Positions 45,841 to 61,113 of a stretch of DNA of 64,000 bases are shown here, one piece after another. Both the position numbers and the translations under genes were made by a program. The notes under the pieces are model-generated. The model was not told the DNA's origin. It was given only the letters and a program-made list of their open reading frames with translations, and ran no database searches. Source of the DNA: Dichotomocladium elegans (lineage: Eukaryota; Mucoromycota; Mucoromycetes; Mucorales; Lichtheimiaceae); the NCBI GenBank assembly GCA_025716815.1, contig JAIXMN010000019.1:806001-870000 (forward strand), in the 5' to 3' direction. The stretch's first letter is position 1, and each line of letters begins with the position of its first letter.

Positions 45841-47324
45841 TGGAGCTGATGCGTTCCACTCCGTCGGTAGATCTACTATAAGCATACCGATCTGGTACGC
45901 TAGTTCTGGCGCAAAGCCAACTTATGGCTTAAGAATGTGCCACGGGGGAGAATGGTGCCTGGTGAAGCTAGATGTATGGTATCTGTGACAGATGGACAGT
46001 CCAATATAAACGTGCACACAAGAACGGGGAAACAATACAGTCAGTAGCACCGGTGCCTAAAAAGACTCCGAGGTACTCGCCTCCTAAAGTGATTGGAAAA
46101 CGGTGCGAGTGTGTAATTGCAGGCGATAAGCGTTATTTCACTGCATGTTTGTGTTCATTGGGAGGACCCTGTATCTCGGTTATCCCCATGCCCTCAGATT
46201 TATTATTTGGGCCAGAAGAGGTCGCAGAGCGAGAAGTGGCGACACCGGGATTACGAAGGAAATGCCCATGGATTCAGACGAAACGGAGGATATCCTGGAT
46301 GAATTGACTGATAGGCAGTTGATGGACGCTAGTTCTACCCGTCTATGCGTCATGTCTGTTCTTGTGGCAATACAAGATTATTAATATTATCATTGCAAGG
46401 GGAAATAATCTGTCGTGATAGGAGGTGAATTTGTTTCCCTCAATGGAGGCGTAATATCAGACTGGAAGGACATACCCATGGAGAATTCTCCAGCCTGAGC
46501 CGGCCAGCGGACGATAGGGTACTGCACCCGAAATTAATGACCATCCGTATCAGGATGTCTCCTTACCAGTAAGCATGTGCTTGGCAGTGAGTATGTCGTA
46601 GATAAAAATCCTTATTGCGCTACCAACACCTATGCTATGCATGGTATCCGTGCATACCAGGTTGTCATTTTCTCTCAGCAACTGTGAAACACCAGTAAGG
46701 TAACTAGAAAACTTCTGGTAGTTCGAAAGCAACCGATATCATGACCTGCAATTGTCATCTCGACATGAATGCAATAAGGAACATGTCGTGCGCACACTCA
46801 GGATGGAACGATATGAGGTGATTATAGGTTGCCACCATGTTCGCACTCCAAAGGCAAACGTTTTTCCTGGGTCATTCGCCGCCAGTGGCATCAGGTTTTT
46901 CCGAGACGACAACCTCCCACTTGCCAGGCGACGCAAAGGACCTCAGGGCTCAGCTTGGATGGGACATAGTACATCTCAGCGACCGTGAATATTTCAAACT
47001 GGACTCTCCATTCTCGTAGTGCAAGTGCTAGGCATGGGCGGACCATATGATGTGTTACATCAGGAAGAAGGCCATGATGAGGTTTTATTTGCAAACTCAG
47101 TCCACGCTTGAGATACGACCTCGAAAGGTAGTTGGCCTCTCAAGAACAGAAATTTCACGAAAATTTGAAAAAGATCACGTAAAATGTTATCTCACAGTGC
47201 TCCGGCGTGGGATAAAGATTCGATGATTACACAAAGACCACAATGGCTCAATGTAGCACCACCTCGACCTTTAACACCTCTTTTCTTTCATCTTTCTTTT
47301 CTTACTTGATTCCCATCGCGGAAA
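45841..47324. other. Gene-poor stretch upstream of the PMP22-type gene
   Basis: Short frames on both strands but no family match. The sequence just right of the reverse-transcriptase fragment may be its degraded upstream (gag/protease) region, judging only by adjacency. The last 120 bases form the promoter and 5' UTR of the next gene, with a pyrimidine-rich tract before the start codon. Confidence 0.4.
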
Positions 47325-48144
47325 ATGGCATCCCCTGCTGCAGCTTCAGCGATTCCGTCCTGGCTAGTCTGGTACCTTACAAATCTCGCTACCCATCCTC
47401 TTCGTACCAAGGCAATCACAAGTGGCATCCTGGCTGGTGCTCAGGAACTTGCTGCCCAGAAACTCTCTGGCGTTGCAAGAGTTGATGATCGCGTTCCCAA
47501 AATGGCTCTTTATGGTGAGTAGATCCCGGTGCCTATGTGCATGCGTTAACTTCGAACGACTTCCACACCACATTCCATCTTTAGGTTTTATTGTTTCAGG
47601 GCCATTGAATCACTTGCTATACGAGGTCATGGGCAAGCTTTTGGCCGGAAAACCAGATAAACAAGCTAAAATTGGCCAGCTCCTCTTCTCCAATCTGATA
47701 ATTTCCCCTATCATGAATTCGGGTAAAGTTTTAGCTTACTATCGAGGATAATTTTTATCCCGGGAGGTTGTGTAAGTCTCACAATACAACCGTTCTTTCT
47801 ATTGGCTGCAGTGTACCTGTCAGCTATGGCCATCATGGCAGGTGCTCGTTCTTTCGACCAGGTCAAGAGTGCTGTTAATGCGGGCTTGTTCCGTATGCAA
47901 AAGGTGTCCTGGACTGTATCGCCGATGACCTTGATTTTTGCCCAGAATTTTCTACCACAATACACTTGGGTCCCCTTCTTCAACTTCGTTGCATTTGGTA
48001 CGTGGTTATAATCGATTTGGGAGTGGGAATACCACTGATTCGAAGATAATGTTTCCTGGATTCGTAGTGTTTGGCACGTACATTAACACCATGATTAAAC
48101 GAAGGCGCATCGAAGCTGAGAAAGCTGCCCGCAAGGGTCAGTAA
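47325..48144 (+). CDS. Mpv17/PMP22-family membrane protein
   Basis: Four exons: 47325-47514, 47585-47722, 47812-47997 and 48068-48144, giving 196 aa. Family members are small four-helix proteins of peroxisomal or mitochondrial inner membranes proposed to form solute channels. The sequence has the family order: an N-terminal WYLTNLATHPLRTKAITSG, the FIVSGPLNHLLYEVM helix, LISPIMNSVYL, then SWTVSPMTLIFAQNFLPQYTWVPFFNFVAFVFGTY split over two exons, with the W-x-V-x-P...N..P pattern diagnostic of Mpv17/PMP22. A basic C-terminus (KRRRIEAEKAARKGQ) follows. Organelle choice (peroxisome versus mitochondrion) is uncertain. Confidence 0.88.
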
Positions 48145-48627
48145 CGTACTTCATTTCTACATTGTTTATCGTTAGATAAAGTAGGTGGACAGGAGCCATC
48201 TCTGCATACATAATGGCGTATTCTATTGCTCGAAAAACATAAAATAAAAGAATCGTTGCAGACCAGTGATATTCTGCAACAATAAAGGAATAATTCTGTC
48301 TTATCGAGCCATAGCATGCGTTGTCGCCGACGCTTGCTTTGTTATAATACACCTGGAGAGATAGCAAACAATGTAAGCATACCTTCAGGGCATCATCACC
48401 AAATAATTAACGGCTGGAATGAGCTACGCGTGTCGGAGCTGGATATGGTCAAAGTCCGTCATCGATTTCTGTTTTAAAAAAAAAATAGACCAATCGTTGG
48501 TAGGTTTCCTGGCGCAGGGACTTTGAACACGTCCGATTGCTAAATCCGGTATTCAAAAAGAGTGAGAGGCTAATGCTTACGCGTCGCTATTTATTTCTTT
48601 CGCTTATCAAATCTCTCTTCGCTGACC
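48145..48627. promoter_or_regulatory. PMP22-type gene to CDC48 intergenic region
   Basis: 480 bp on the same strand as both neighbours. It holds the CDC48 promoter. I looked for the yeast proteasome box GGTGGCAAA and did not find it. An A run sits at 48475-48486. Confidence 0.4.
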
Positions 48628-51793
<3,166 letters not shown>

Positions 51794-52538
51794 TTTCTTA
51801 TTTTCCTCCTTTTCAACTTTATATTTCCAGGCCAAATGGCCCCTGTTATTTCTCTTCCATGATATATACTATTTCCTCAATTAAAGTCGCGCCCGCCAAC
51901 TCTGAAGTCTCGAGTTTACAGAATAGAAACCGCATTTGCCTAGAAACCTCTGCATGCAATGAAGAGTCGACCATCACATGTGTGTAAAAAGATGCTGCAG
52001 GAGAAGAGAGGTTGGACGGATTCGTTTCAATACAACGGTGTCTGCTTTTTGAAAGCTCCATACTCTCCATTCCTGCATATGTATATTCTTAGATGTGTGA
52101 CCTGTCTTAGTACGAAGCTTTGCAAAGTCTGGGTTATTGATGAGCGAAGTTCGCTGACCTGCACCTACAGAACGCACATGGACCAAGATAAGGTTTGTTT
52201 TCTCACGCTGGGGATTTCGGTAATTATGGTGGTTCAGCAATGAGCCTCTAAGTACGAAGAGGATCCTTATATCGAGTATTTTAGGAACTGCAGAAGAAAG
52301 GCTTTTGCAGCAAGCAGCTTCAGACATTCGAGCGGCGTGAGGTGTCATCCATCGCTTTTCAAAAAGAGCAAGGACAGCTGGAACCCTTGGGAGTAATATC
52401 ATTCTGGCATAATACATACGTCATTTTCCCAAAATCAAAATCGCGCCCCTGCCCAGAATACGCTTGAATGACGCATGCATCCACGCTTCCATCTCTTCCT
52501 TTTGACTCTTTCTCTTTTATAACACTTTTGCATTCTGA
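51794..52538. other. Intergenic region between CDC48 and Tc1 copy 3
   Basis: No supportable gene. Short frames on both strands lack motifs. The right end leads into the third transposase copy, whose 5' flank (TTTCTCTTTTATA) resembles that of copy 1. Confidence 0.4.
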
Positions 52539-53760
52539 AATGAGCAACCTATTTTTCTATCAAGATGGCCAAGATCATGTTGTTGATGAACGCGGTTGTC
52601 CTGAACCTGTGGACTATGTCATTGATAAGGAAAGTCCTCACTTGAATCCGCTTGTTCTTACACTGAATATCTGCGCAGCATATCGTGCAAAGATAACTCT
52701 GTTCTTACTACCACACCCATTCCCAAGCGAAAGGATGCAGGCATTCGGATGAAAGAAGCCGGGATCAAGCGCAGTTACATAGCGTACACCGACCGAGACA
52801 AGGTCAGATTTTTCAAAGGGATGTTTGGAGAAACCCTTGAGTACAGCGGCTTCTGCAAAATAGTGAGGGATCCACGTTTGTTCAGCCCAGCGATGGACAT
52901 TGCAGCATGAGAAAGGCCCTGACAGCATCTTTAAGAAACCTAAAGCGAGGGGTCGTTCGCGTATTCTCAATGAAGAGCATAAGAGTGTTATTTTTGAATG
53001 CATTGATGAGAATCCATGCATTGTGCTTAGAGCAGTTGATGGAGCAACTGCTTCAAAGATTGGAGGGTCTCAAAGTATCTAAAACGACGCTTCATCGATT
53101 TATGAAAAACGAATTGCAACTTGTCATTGAAAATGGCTCGGTTTCAGCACGTAGATAGGAATAGTGCTGCGAAGATCCAAGAGCGCCTGGTCCGCGTGCG
53201 CAAATGGAACAGGACCGACATTGACTTTAGAAAAAAACTACTTTTTTCCTTGACGAGTCTGGATTCCATAGTAATATGTAACGCAGCATGGCATGGTCCA
53301 AGCAAGGGACTCCTACAGTGGTCACAACATCAAAGACAATTACAATCTCGGGAGCAATCTCAGCATCAGAGATCATTATCAAGAAAAGAAAGAGGGCAGG
53401 GTCAATCTGAAGTTATGAGCAGAGGAACTGCAACTAGACGTTATCTCAGCTTCCTTAAGACTACAATGATGAGATGGATAAGTATGAAGATAGGAAGGGC
53501 CACTATTTGATAATGGATAATGCATTTCTCCATAAGACTGGGGATAACTCTAATACATTGAGTCTCGAGGATATCGATGTGCTTGTCTTCCACCACCATA
53601 TTCGCCTGAACTCAACCCGATTGAGCTGTTTTGGTCAGTTGCCAAGAGCAAGTGAACGCAATAGGTTACCCTATCATACCGACTTGTTCCATTCTGCGAT
53701 CTCCTAATCTTCTGAATACTCAGTAGGTAACGATATCATCCTAACTCAAATGCCTCAAGA
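52539..53760 (+). pseudogene. Tc1/mariner-type transposase pseudogene, copy 3
   Basis: The most complete copy. It begins MSNLFFYQDGQDHVVDERG like copy 1, continues through a TKRSYTAYTDRDK-like segment and helix-turn-helix remnants, a HRFMKNELQLVIENGSVS segment near 53095-53150, a degraded first catalytic region near 53230-53290, GHYLIMDNAFLHKTGD at about 53500 and PPPYSPELNPIELFWSVAKSK near 53600-53655. Frames change at least four times and stops intervene, so it cannot make transposase. The closing tail from 53750 onward is shared with copy 2. Confidence 0.85.
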
Positions 53761-54085
53761 GCAGAGGATATGGGCTTTGGGCGGGACCGCGGTTTGGCTG
53801 CACCCGCGCAAGTCTCCCACCATGGCTTCGTCCATTTCTGCTGGTGTTGTCGCAGGTCCGTCGCCATCCCTTTTGTTCCTTCCACCAATCCTTCTGTCGT
53901 CGCATCGTCCATCGATGCTCAACAGCTCCGGCTCGTTCCTTTCATTCCTCTTTCCGTCCTTGTTACCGCGATGGTACCCCTAGCTACTTTCCCTCGACTG
54001 TCAACCAGGAAAAGAAAGGGACTTGCGCCTATCAAAAGCCATTGTTTGACAATGGGTAATGCATTTACTCATAAAAGCTTGATTC
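53761..54085 (+). repeat. GC-rich tail shared by transposon copies 2 and 3, plus a fourth transposase fragment
   Basis: 53770-53990 opens MGFGRDRGLAAPAQV and matches the minus strand at 42212-41980, so it belongs to the element rather than to unique DNA. From about 54030 the bases reading KSHCLTMGNAFTHKS resemble the GHYLIMDNAFLHKT core of the same transposase, indicating a further nested or duplicated fragment just before the dioxygenase gene. Confidence 0.65.
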
Positions 54086-54118
54086 ATGCATATTATTTTC
54101 AAAAATACAGTATCGTAT

Positions 54119-55010
54119 TCATCCAATCAAGACGTCACTGCGCAAGACCCATTTTTCGCCCTGGATGACTTCCTTAGCCTCATGGAACATGCAGTTTCTT
54201 CCATGGCGATGCAAGAGTGCGAGGCCAGCGGCCGGTTTGACGGAGATCGGATCGCCAATACGCTTTTTGGAGACCGATTTATAAAAGACGGTTTCGCCAC
54301 CATGCATGTCTTGGTTGAGATAGATCAGTAAGGTCCAGTCGGTCCACAACTTGGTCGTCTTATCTTGGACTGAATCGTCGTAATGTCCTTCAAATTTCTT
54401 ACGTGAGGAATGAATGAATGAATGTTTGACATATCTCAGGCAATGTCTCTCTGTTTGTATATTATATACATAGATATATATATGTGTGTTACCTGTCCTT
54501 CACGATAGCGATACACTCGCAAGTTTGCGTTGAGACCTACCGGCCTCCTGGGCAAGGATGCTTGGGAAATACCCGCTATCTTTTCGCAGACGTTCTGTAA
54601 CCCGAGATGCCAGAGATCGTCAGCAAGCGCTGGGTCCTCAAACGATTCGCGGTCGTTCGATCGGAACGCCTCACCCTTTTTGGGAATGACAGGAACAGTT
54701 TTTAGAGGCAGGGTCGAATCAAAATAGCTAATGAGGGCTGTGCATTCTAATCCACAGGAGGGGGAAAAGTCAGCGTCCTTTCATTATAGTAAGATGGGAA
54801 GGGAGGGTGAGATTTACCTTGAGGAGTAAAAAAATTATGAATCAGATAAATCTGATTTTGTGCTAGTTCTGTCACAGAAAGATCGGATTTCCGGACAAGT
54901 TTTGGGAACCGGATCAACGGCTTAGAACTGGTATTATTAGGAGCAATTACGGCTGTCCTTTGTTTGCCATTCGTGACAGGAGCAGTTTTGCTTAAAGACT
55001 TCTTTGGCAT
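54119..55010 (-). CDS. 2-oxoglutarate/Fe(II)-dependent dioxygenase (prolyl 4-hydroxylase-like)
   Basis: Three exons read leftwards: 55010-54818, 54746-54493 and 54397-54119, giving 241 aa. The double-stranded beta-helix core is complete: iron ligands His154 and Asp156 in GHYDD, distal His221 in FHEAKE, and the 2-oxoglutarate-binding basic residue ten positions later (Lys231 in GEKWVLRSD). Typical flanking words are YRYREGQKFEGHYDD, TLLIYLN and GGETVFY. A basic N-terminal extension of about 45 residues has no signal peptide, so a cytosolic or nuclear protein is likely. The substrate is unknown; collagen-type prolyl hydroxylation is not implied. The third exon begins after a weak acceptor (gtaag). 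Transposon debris abuts the 3' end. Confidence 0.88.
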
Positions 55011-55142
55011 AATACTGTTCAGTGCGCAAAAATGGGACGTTTTGTGTTGAGTCGGAGTGTTCGCAGCCTCAAAGGTTTTAAGTCCGAAAAGGTCGACAGC
55101 CCTTATCTTTCTGCGATAATGGTGCAGCCTACTGAACTTTCT

Positions 55143-56140
55143 CTATTGTTCATAAGGATGTTTTGGAGACGAAGGGCCAAAGAGATAATAACTATCTTTC
55201 CGAAGCATTGGATCGTACTTAGAAGAGTGTCCGTTATCAGCAAGCGCGACAGAGCTATTGCTTTCTGCTGAGAATTGCGGTAGGCCGTCTGCTGACTCGT
55301 CTATTGTTGTTATTGCTGGGGGTCCCACTTCAAACCACCAACGAGAATCATGTTGGTCAGACATGTCCTCAGCAGCGGCAGCAGCGTTAGGAGTCTCTGC
55401 AGCTGCAAGACGTTGAGCATGAACCAGCCGGTTGATCTGACCACTTGCAAGACTATGGCGTCTGGACCGGCGATCTAGCATTGACAGCGGCCGAGTATCA
55501 TCCTTATCGCTCTGGCCTCCATCTTCATCTGATGCAAGAAGGATGCGATGATCTGGTACGCGCTGCAGCCTCTGCGATGAAGGTTGGCGTGTGCGTAAAG
55601 GGTAAGGGAGATAGGCAAGAGTGCCAGTCGGAGGCGGTGGGAGGTAATTGCGAACCGTGGTTGGCATCGGAACGTACAAGTCTTCAGCTACAACGGGACA
55701 TTCATAGAATGGCACATATAATGCATTTGGGTAATTCCTATGAAAATGGTGGATTTACTTCAGTGCGTACTTTTGCTGTGGGACGGCTTACATACGAGGG
55801 CTGTCCCTGCATCACATGATAAGGATATATGGATATTTGTACGAGGTACATCAATTTCTGTATTTATAAAAAGAAGAAAAAGTGTAGAGCAAACCTCTAG
55901 GAGTGAAGATTGTTCATTGTCTATCATAGACTCTGTAGGGTGAATAGAAGGCTTGTCGAGCGCATCGAATGTTTGCTGCAAAGTCTCATGTTCAGTTTCC
56001 CGTCTGTTTGATTGTCCACCCCGCGACGTCCTTGACGCCAATGCCATCAGCTGGCTTTCAGGAGAGTGGAGGTCTGTGCGCTGATGTGTTTGTGGATGCC
56101 GGGCATTATGCTTTGCGTGATGCGAAAAAACCAGCTCCAT
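55143..56140 (-). CDS. Uncharacterised hydrophilic protein with predicted 11-nt micro-exon
   Basis: I do not recognise this protein. The model uses exons 56140-55895, 55806-55796 and 55737-55143, giving 283 aa. The middle 11-nt exon (GGACAGCCCTC between good splice sites) is needed, because skipping it puts exon 3 out of frame with an early stop. The N-terminus is rich in His, Arg, Gln and Ser. The middle has FYECPVVAEDLYVPMP and a Pro run. The C-terminal half has a basic RRSRRHSLASGQ segment (possible kinase site), an Ala-rich stretch and a Ser/Asp-rich end. There are no membrane helices or catalytic motifs. It sits 132 bp from the dioxygenase start and 100 bp from the PRM10 stop, all on one strand. 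Confidence 0.6.
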
Positions 56141-56240
56141 AATTAAGAATAAGAGATATACAGAGAAATATGAAATCTGACGCTGGTTTCATTTTATTTT
56201 GCAATCCCATGTCGTTTTGCTACCATGCGCACGCACTCCT

Positions 56241-58437
56241 TCACAGTGAAAGAAGTAAAGTCCCCTTCTTGCCTGCCGGGTATACAACCATGGCCGATGC
56301 GAATAATCCTACAGCAAGCCCTAGCGATATCGACAGCATACGTATTGGAAAGAGAATATCCGAAGTGCTCGTTATTTGCTCGTCTTGCTCGCGCAGCACC
56401 GCAAAAGCAGCTCGCACACCTTATATCAGAAGAGGAATAGAAGGTCATTATTTAGTACTTGGCTTCAACTCTACTTTCGACAAGCATGAAGCACGTTACC
56501 AACACTTCCGGGGACAAGGAGCGTAATGCCGACTGCCATGGAAATGAGCGGTGGTTCCTTGGATAGTTTCAGTACAAAGTGAGCGTAAAGACCGACGGCA
56601 AACGCTGCGGTGCTGCTGACAATCGACATGTCCGGCACGATCTTCGCCAAAAAATAGCACAGGCAAAATGCAATGATGGCACCGCCAAACTGGGGTAAAG
56701 CCTGCCGTATGGATGAACCGTACGACATACCGATTGACAGACTCAAAAGAGGCATAAGCGGAATATAGAACCAAGGTGAAATCGGGGCTTTCCCGCATAG
56801 AGCATCAACATCATCAGAAGCATCTGCGATGCCGAAAATTGCGGCCACGCTCGTGTAGACCCTTGAACCAATCTGGAAACCGTACGCAAGGATGAAAGCA
56901 ATGAATACAGCATATATCAGTCGGATGGTGCCCGATGTGACTCTTCGGGCTGATAGTTCCATCTAGAATTGTTATACGATATGGCGAGAGTGAAAGAGCA
57001 CAGCTGTTATCAACGTGGGTGGGTGGTCTTTTAACTACGGACCTACCACGGCAATGGTCATGGCGTAACCGGGTAACAGGATCAGGATGCTTGATAAGGC
57101 GACAGTGGAGAAGCAGCAATGCCGGCTAAATGCTCTAGCAATAGCAGATACAAGAGCACTCGAAGACACCTCAAACACCGCGCCATAGATAGGGCGGCGA
57201 CCGGCCAACACTGTCAGTCCTGCAACCAACAGACCTAATATACCACTCAACAGTGTATCTTTCCATGATCCATTGAATAACATCGCGCATGCAGTGCAGC
57301 TGCTGATGAAATAGCTAAAGCAGGTTCCTTTGAGTCCCCATGTCGGCGGTAATGTCAAGATCGCCATAAGCGCTTCTATGCATGCACTGAGCCATGAATC
57401 GTCATCGTCGTATCGGCGCTGTCTTAGAAATTCGTTCATGACGAGCTGAATTTCTCCAATCTTCCCGAAATCAAGGGTAGATGTAGGTTTTATCATGATA
57501 GATCGACGATGGGTACTGCTATCATGGAACGTAGCAAGAATGGTATCAGGCAACAGCGAGAACGAGCAGTTCATCTCGAAGAACTGGGCCATCTGAACCA
57601 AAGCATCCTCCTAAATTGTCCCCAGTTATTATTGGAATTTTTTTAGCCATCAAAGGGATGAGGGAGTGTCATATAAGTGAATACACGGGGATTAAAGACT
57701 CACTGCGCGGTGTCCCGGGCAACCATATTTTAAAAGGCTTTCTCCGAGCAACAAAATAATACTCTCCCGCTTTTTGAGTGGGTCGTTAGATGCAGCCAAC
57801 GTGGCTGCATAGGCGGATAAGGTCCGAATATTGGTGGATGTATGCTTTGCGGCATCATCTTTGCCACAGAGTACCATAGGTTGGATTTCGGAGCGAAGGG
57901 AGCGCAGAGACCTAATATCGCCAGATACAATCGGTAAGATGGGTGACTGGGTAGCATTGTTGGCAGCAGCAGCAGCAGCATCATCTGCATCGTTGACCGT
58001 GCGTGAAGCAATGACCGTGTGAGCGGTACAATGTGTCGGTGCCATGGAACCCGGGAGACGGATGGATAGCTTGATTTCCGCGAGCGTTAATAAGAACTGC
58101 AACCTTTTTCTCGCATCCCTTCCTCATAAAAAAAGGGCATTTGTTCTACCTTTGATGAAGCAGCGTCTTCGCTTGGATTATTCTCGACAAATTCCTTGCT
58201 CGCTCCATGGTCTCTGTCGTATGGAATGAACTCATCTTCACACATAGCCTCAACGATGTTTCCCACTTTCCTCTGGCCTTCATCATGAGAAATTACAGCA
58301 CATGGTTCGCTGGAAGAAGCAGAATGAGAAGCTGCGGAAGAAATTGGACCATTTCCATCTGTCAAAGTTGTTTGTGAAGCAAGACTGAAAAAGGAAGCAG
58401 ATCCATAGAGCTTTGAAGCATGCCTGGACGACGGCAT
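56241..58437 (-). CDS. PRM10-like membrane protein (ThrE / DUF1212 family)
   Basis: Five exons read leftwards: 58437-58150, 58069-57704, 57610-57047, 56962-56500 and 56419-56241, giving 619 aa. Yeast Prm10 relatives belong to the threonine/serine exporter (ThrE) superfamily, with a cytosolic N-terminal hydrolase-like domain and about ten membrane helices. Visible landmarks are GESLLKYGCPGHRAEDAL, the hydrophobic GLLVAGLTVLAGRRPIYGA, LILLPGYAMTIAVMELSAR (helix plus the family E-L-x-x-R), ITLLVPGSVGVRAA across the last splice, and a final helix ending YPAGKK. An N-terminal region of about 210 residues is low-complexity with an Ala run. The ends of exons 2 and 5 were fixed by frame and by the family ending. 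The transported substrate in fungi is unknown. Confidence 0.88.
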
Positions 58438-58906
58438 TTCTTGTAGGGATGGAAAGAGAGGTCGACAAAGAAGTACAAAAGTAAAAGGTAAAAAGTTTCC
58501 GGTAGGCTGTCTGGCATTTTACGATGCAATAGCAAAAGCAACAAGAAAAACAGATAATCGGCAGGGGGATATGTGCCGTACAATTATGCAATATTCAGCA
58601 TGTCGAGAAAAAGTCAGAAGATGATTGACAATCGTTCCACTCTACCTCGAGCAGTTATTGACTTCATAATTTTGGTCGGTCTTGGATGAAATTCATGAGA
58701 TTATTGGTGCCGGAACGACAAACCCTCGAGGAAACTGGCATAGGATGGATAATATGGTAACTATATTTCAATATGAACCCTGTCAAACTTGCTGAAAATG
58801 CCGCAGCTGCCTAACCTGCCATGATCAATACGTATGTAATGTACATTTGTCTCCTGTCAGATAAGGGGCGCTGTACTTTATTACTTATTTTGACATTGTT
58901 TCAGGT
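58438..58906. promoter_or_regulatory. Region between the PRM10-like and BRAP2-like genes
   Basis: 470 bp holding the PRM10-like promoter on the left and the BRAP2 3' flank on the right (both genes read leftwards). No gene or repeat is seen. Confidence 0.4.
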
Positions 58907-61049
58907 TCATCGTTTTATCACTCTTTTTGTTCTTCTCTGATGCTGTTCTGGTCTGGGTCGTGTGCTCACACTGCCTCCTTCCAATTCAAGGTTGCCTTGA
59001 ACTTTTTCTCGCGCTTCGAGGAAAAACGAGAGATCACGCAACTGATCCGAAAGATCCTTTTCCATATCCATTTTCTCGCCAATTGCCTTCTGCAGGAGCT
59101 CATTACTTCGTAACAGCTTATTTGTTTTCTGTGAAATCATCATACTATAAGTTCCCTACCCTCTATATTCCCCGTTTCGTGCTAATGTTTTACCTGTTTC
59201 TCTGCAATTAGTTCTTGCTTGTATTTTCCATAATGTTCCTTATACGTATCCAATCGCCGAGCTAATGTGATATTTTCATCATGTAATTTACTTCGCGTTG
59301 CTTCTGTCTCATTATTCTGACGGACAAGTGAGTTGTTCTCCAGCTGGAAGGTATGCGATTCACTATACAGGCCAGTGACCTGCTTGGTCATGGCAGATAG
59401 CTGTGCTGTAGTTTCATCAAGCAAGTCATTGTAATAAATACGCTGAGAATCGAGTTGTGTGGTCAAAAGATGTGTATATTCATGCGACATAGCCTCATGC
59501 TTGTGCTAAAAGACCAGCAGTAAGCACAACAAGATGCATTTCGAATATAATAGCACCTACTTGCGATGCCAATTGCTCTCTTTGGTTTTCCTGCTCTTGG
59601 CTAGGTAGCTCCACCAATTTGCCATCCACTGCATTCTGGATAAGGCGGTGGACATATCTAAATAGCAAGCAATTCACAAATGGAGAAAAGGCCAGTCAAT
59701 GAAAATGCTCGGTTTCTTAGTAACTTTATACTTACCCGTTGCCTGCATGGTCCCAAACACGCTGAGTCTCAATCTCCAGCGCATATGGATGGCTTGTTTC
59801 GGCATAATGTCGGGACGCATGATGTGATTTGTCATTCCCGCAGCCGATATGACCACATATCAGACACACCCACAGATCTTCTGTACTATCGCATTCTAGG
59901 CACTGTGACGAATTTTTGCTTGTTGCTGCCACAGTCACACTCTCTGCTGGCGCTGCAAGTAGCTGCTGGTGCTGGTGTTGAATCGATACGTGAGAAGCGG
60001 CCCGTAGACACTCATCAGCATGCAGTGACCCAGACAAGGGGGTTGATGTGATATGTCCGAATGCGCTTCTTGCTGAAGCTGCTGTTGATATTGAGGTTGA
60101 TGAATCTTTCGGTTTTTGCGTATAACGGCACACTGGGCAACTGTGTTGTAATCCGTACAGATTCAATGACACGAACAAGCTTCGCTTCTCCCCCTCTTGT
60201 AGAGCTAATGCATCCATACCTTCCATCACCCCATTTAGATAAGCAGTGGCTGTGAAATGTGTGCTGACATAGGATAGTCAGAAGACTGGTGAGGCTTTCA
60301 TCCATGATCTCTAGGCACACAGGGCAGATCATTGTACTGTCTTCATCATTACCCTCTTTAGAGCATAGAAAAGAAGACGTATAAGGGGAGATGAAAACCG
60401 CATTAACCTCGACCGAGGTTATAAACATCAGTTGGCATATTTCAGGCTAGGTAATAAAAGGGAAGTTATTAAATCACATGAATGTAGCTGCCCTCTCACT
60501 CCACCCTAGCGTTGTCTCCGACTTCTACATACATACATCCATGGAGCTGAACGGCCGATTGTTGTACTGCCAATAATAATCATTGGCATCCTTGGCGTTT
60601 CGAAATTTCATAAGAACCATATACATCTCAGAATCCTTTCCGCTATGATCAAAAGATAAGTTACAGACATACATGTGTACATGATGCCAGGTTTACCGGA
60701 GCATCCGATAATTGCTCACAAACGGATCAACAGGAGCAACAAAGTCTAAAAAATCAGCAATCGCCATACTTGAAGGGACAATTGTACACACCACCGGGCT
60801 GACCCGGTGCCGATCAATATCAGGAACTTTGCGATCCTCAAGCTCATTTGAAGAGCAATAGGGCAAGGCCTCATTGATATCGCGATAGAGATGCAGAATG
60901 CCACGCTGAGGTTCACTGGTTGTTTCTCCTTCCGTCAATGCTATTGCTGCCTCAGGCAGGAGCGGATCAAGAACTCCAACAGTTGAAATGCTTTTGCTGG
61001 GATCAGACATAATAAGCTTGTCAGGATAATCAAAGTGCGACGATGTCAT
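58907..61049 (-). CDS. ETP1: BRAP2/ETP1-type RING and ZnF-UBP ubiquitin ligase
   Basis: Seven exons read leftwards: 61049-60697, 60642-60537, 60446-60220, 60140-59736, 59657-59561, 59505-59194 and 59128-58907, giving 573 aa. The order matches human BRAP/IMP and yeast Etp1. An RRM-like BRAP2 domain includes FVSNYRMLR then [19 protein letters not shown]. The RING has ligands at about 194, 197, 213, 215, 218, 221, 230 and 233 (CPVCLE...CQHTFHSHC...CPVC). The ZnF-UBP is at about 309-360 ([22 protein letters not shown]...[16 protein letters not shown]), and a long coiled coil precedes a basic tail. Yeast Etp1 acts in ethanol response and catabolism; metazoan BRAP tunes Ras-MAPK signalling. The start is the first ATG in frame; an extra upstream exon is possible. 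Confidence 0.9.
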
Positions 61050-61113
61050 GGGTCGAACGTGAAAAGCTGAGCTACGCTCACGCACGTCGCTTGCCCTTTT
61101 GCGGGGCCGGAAT

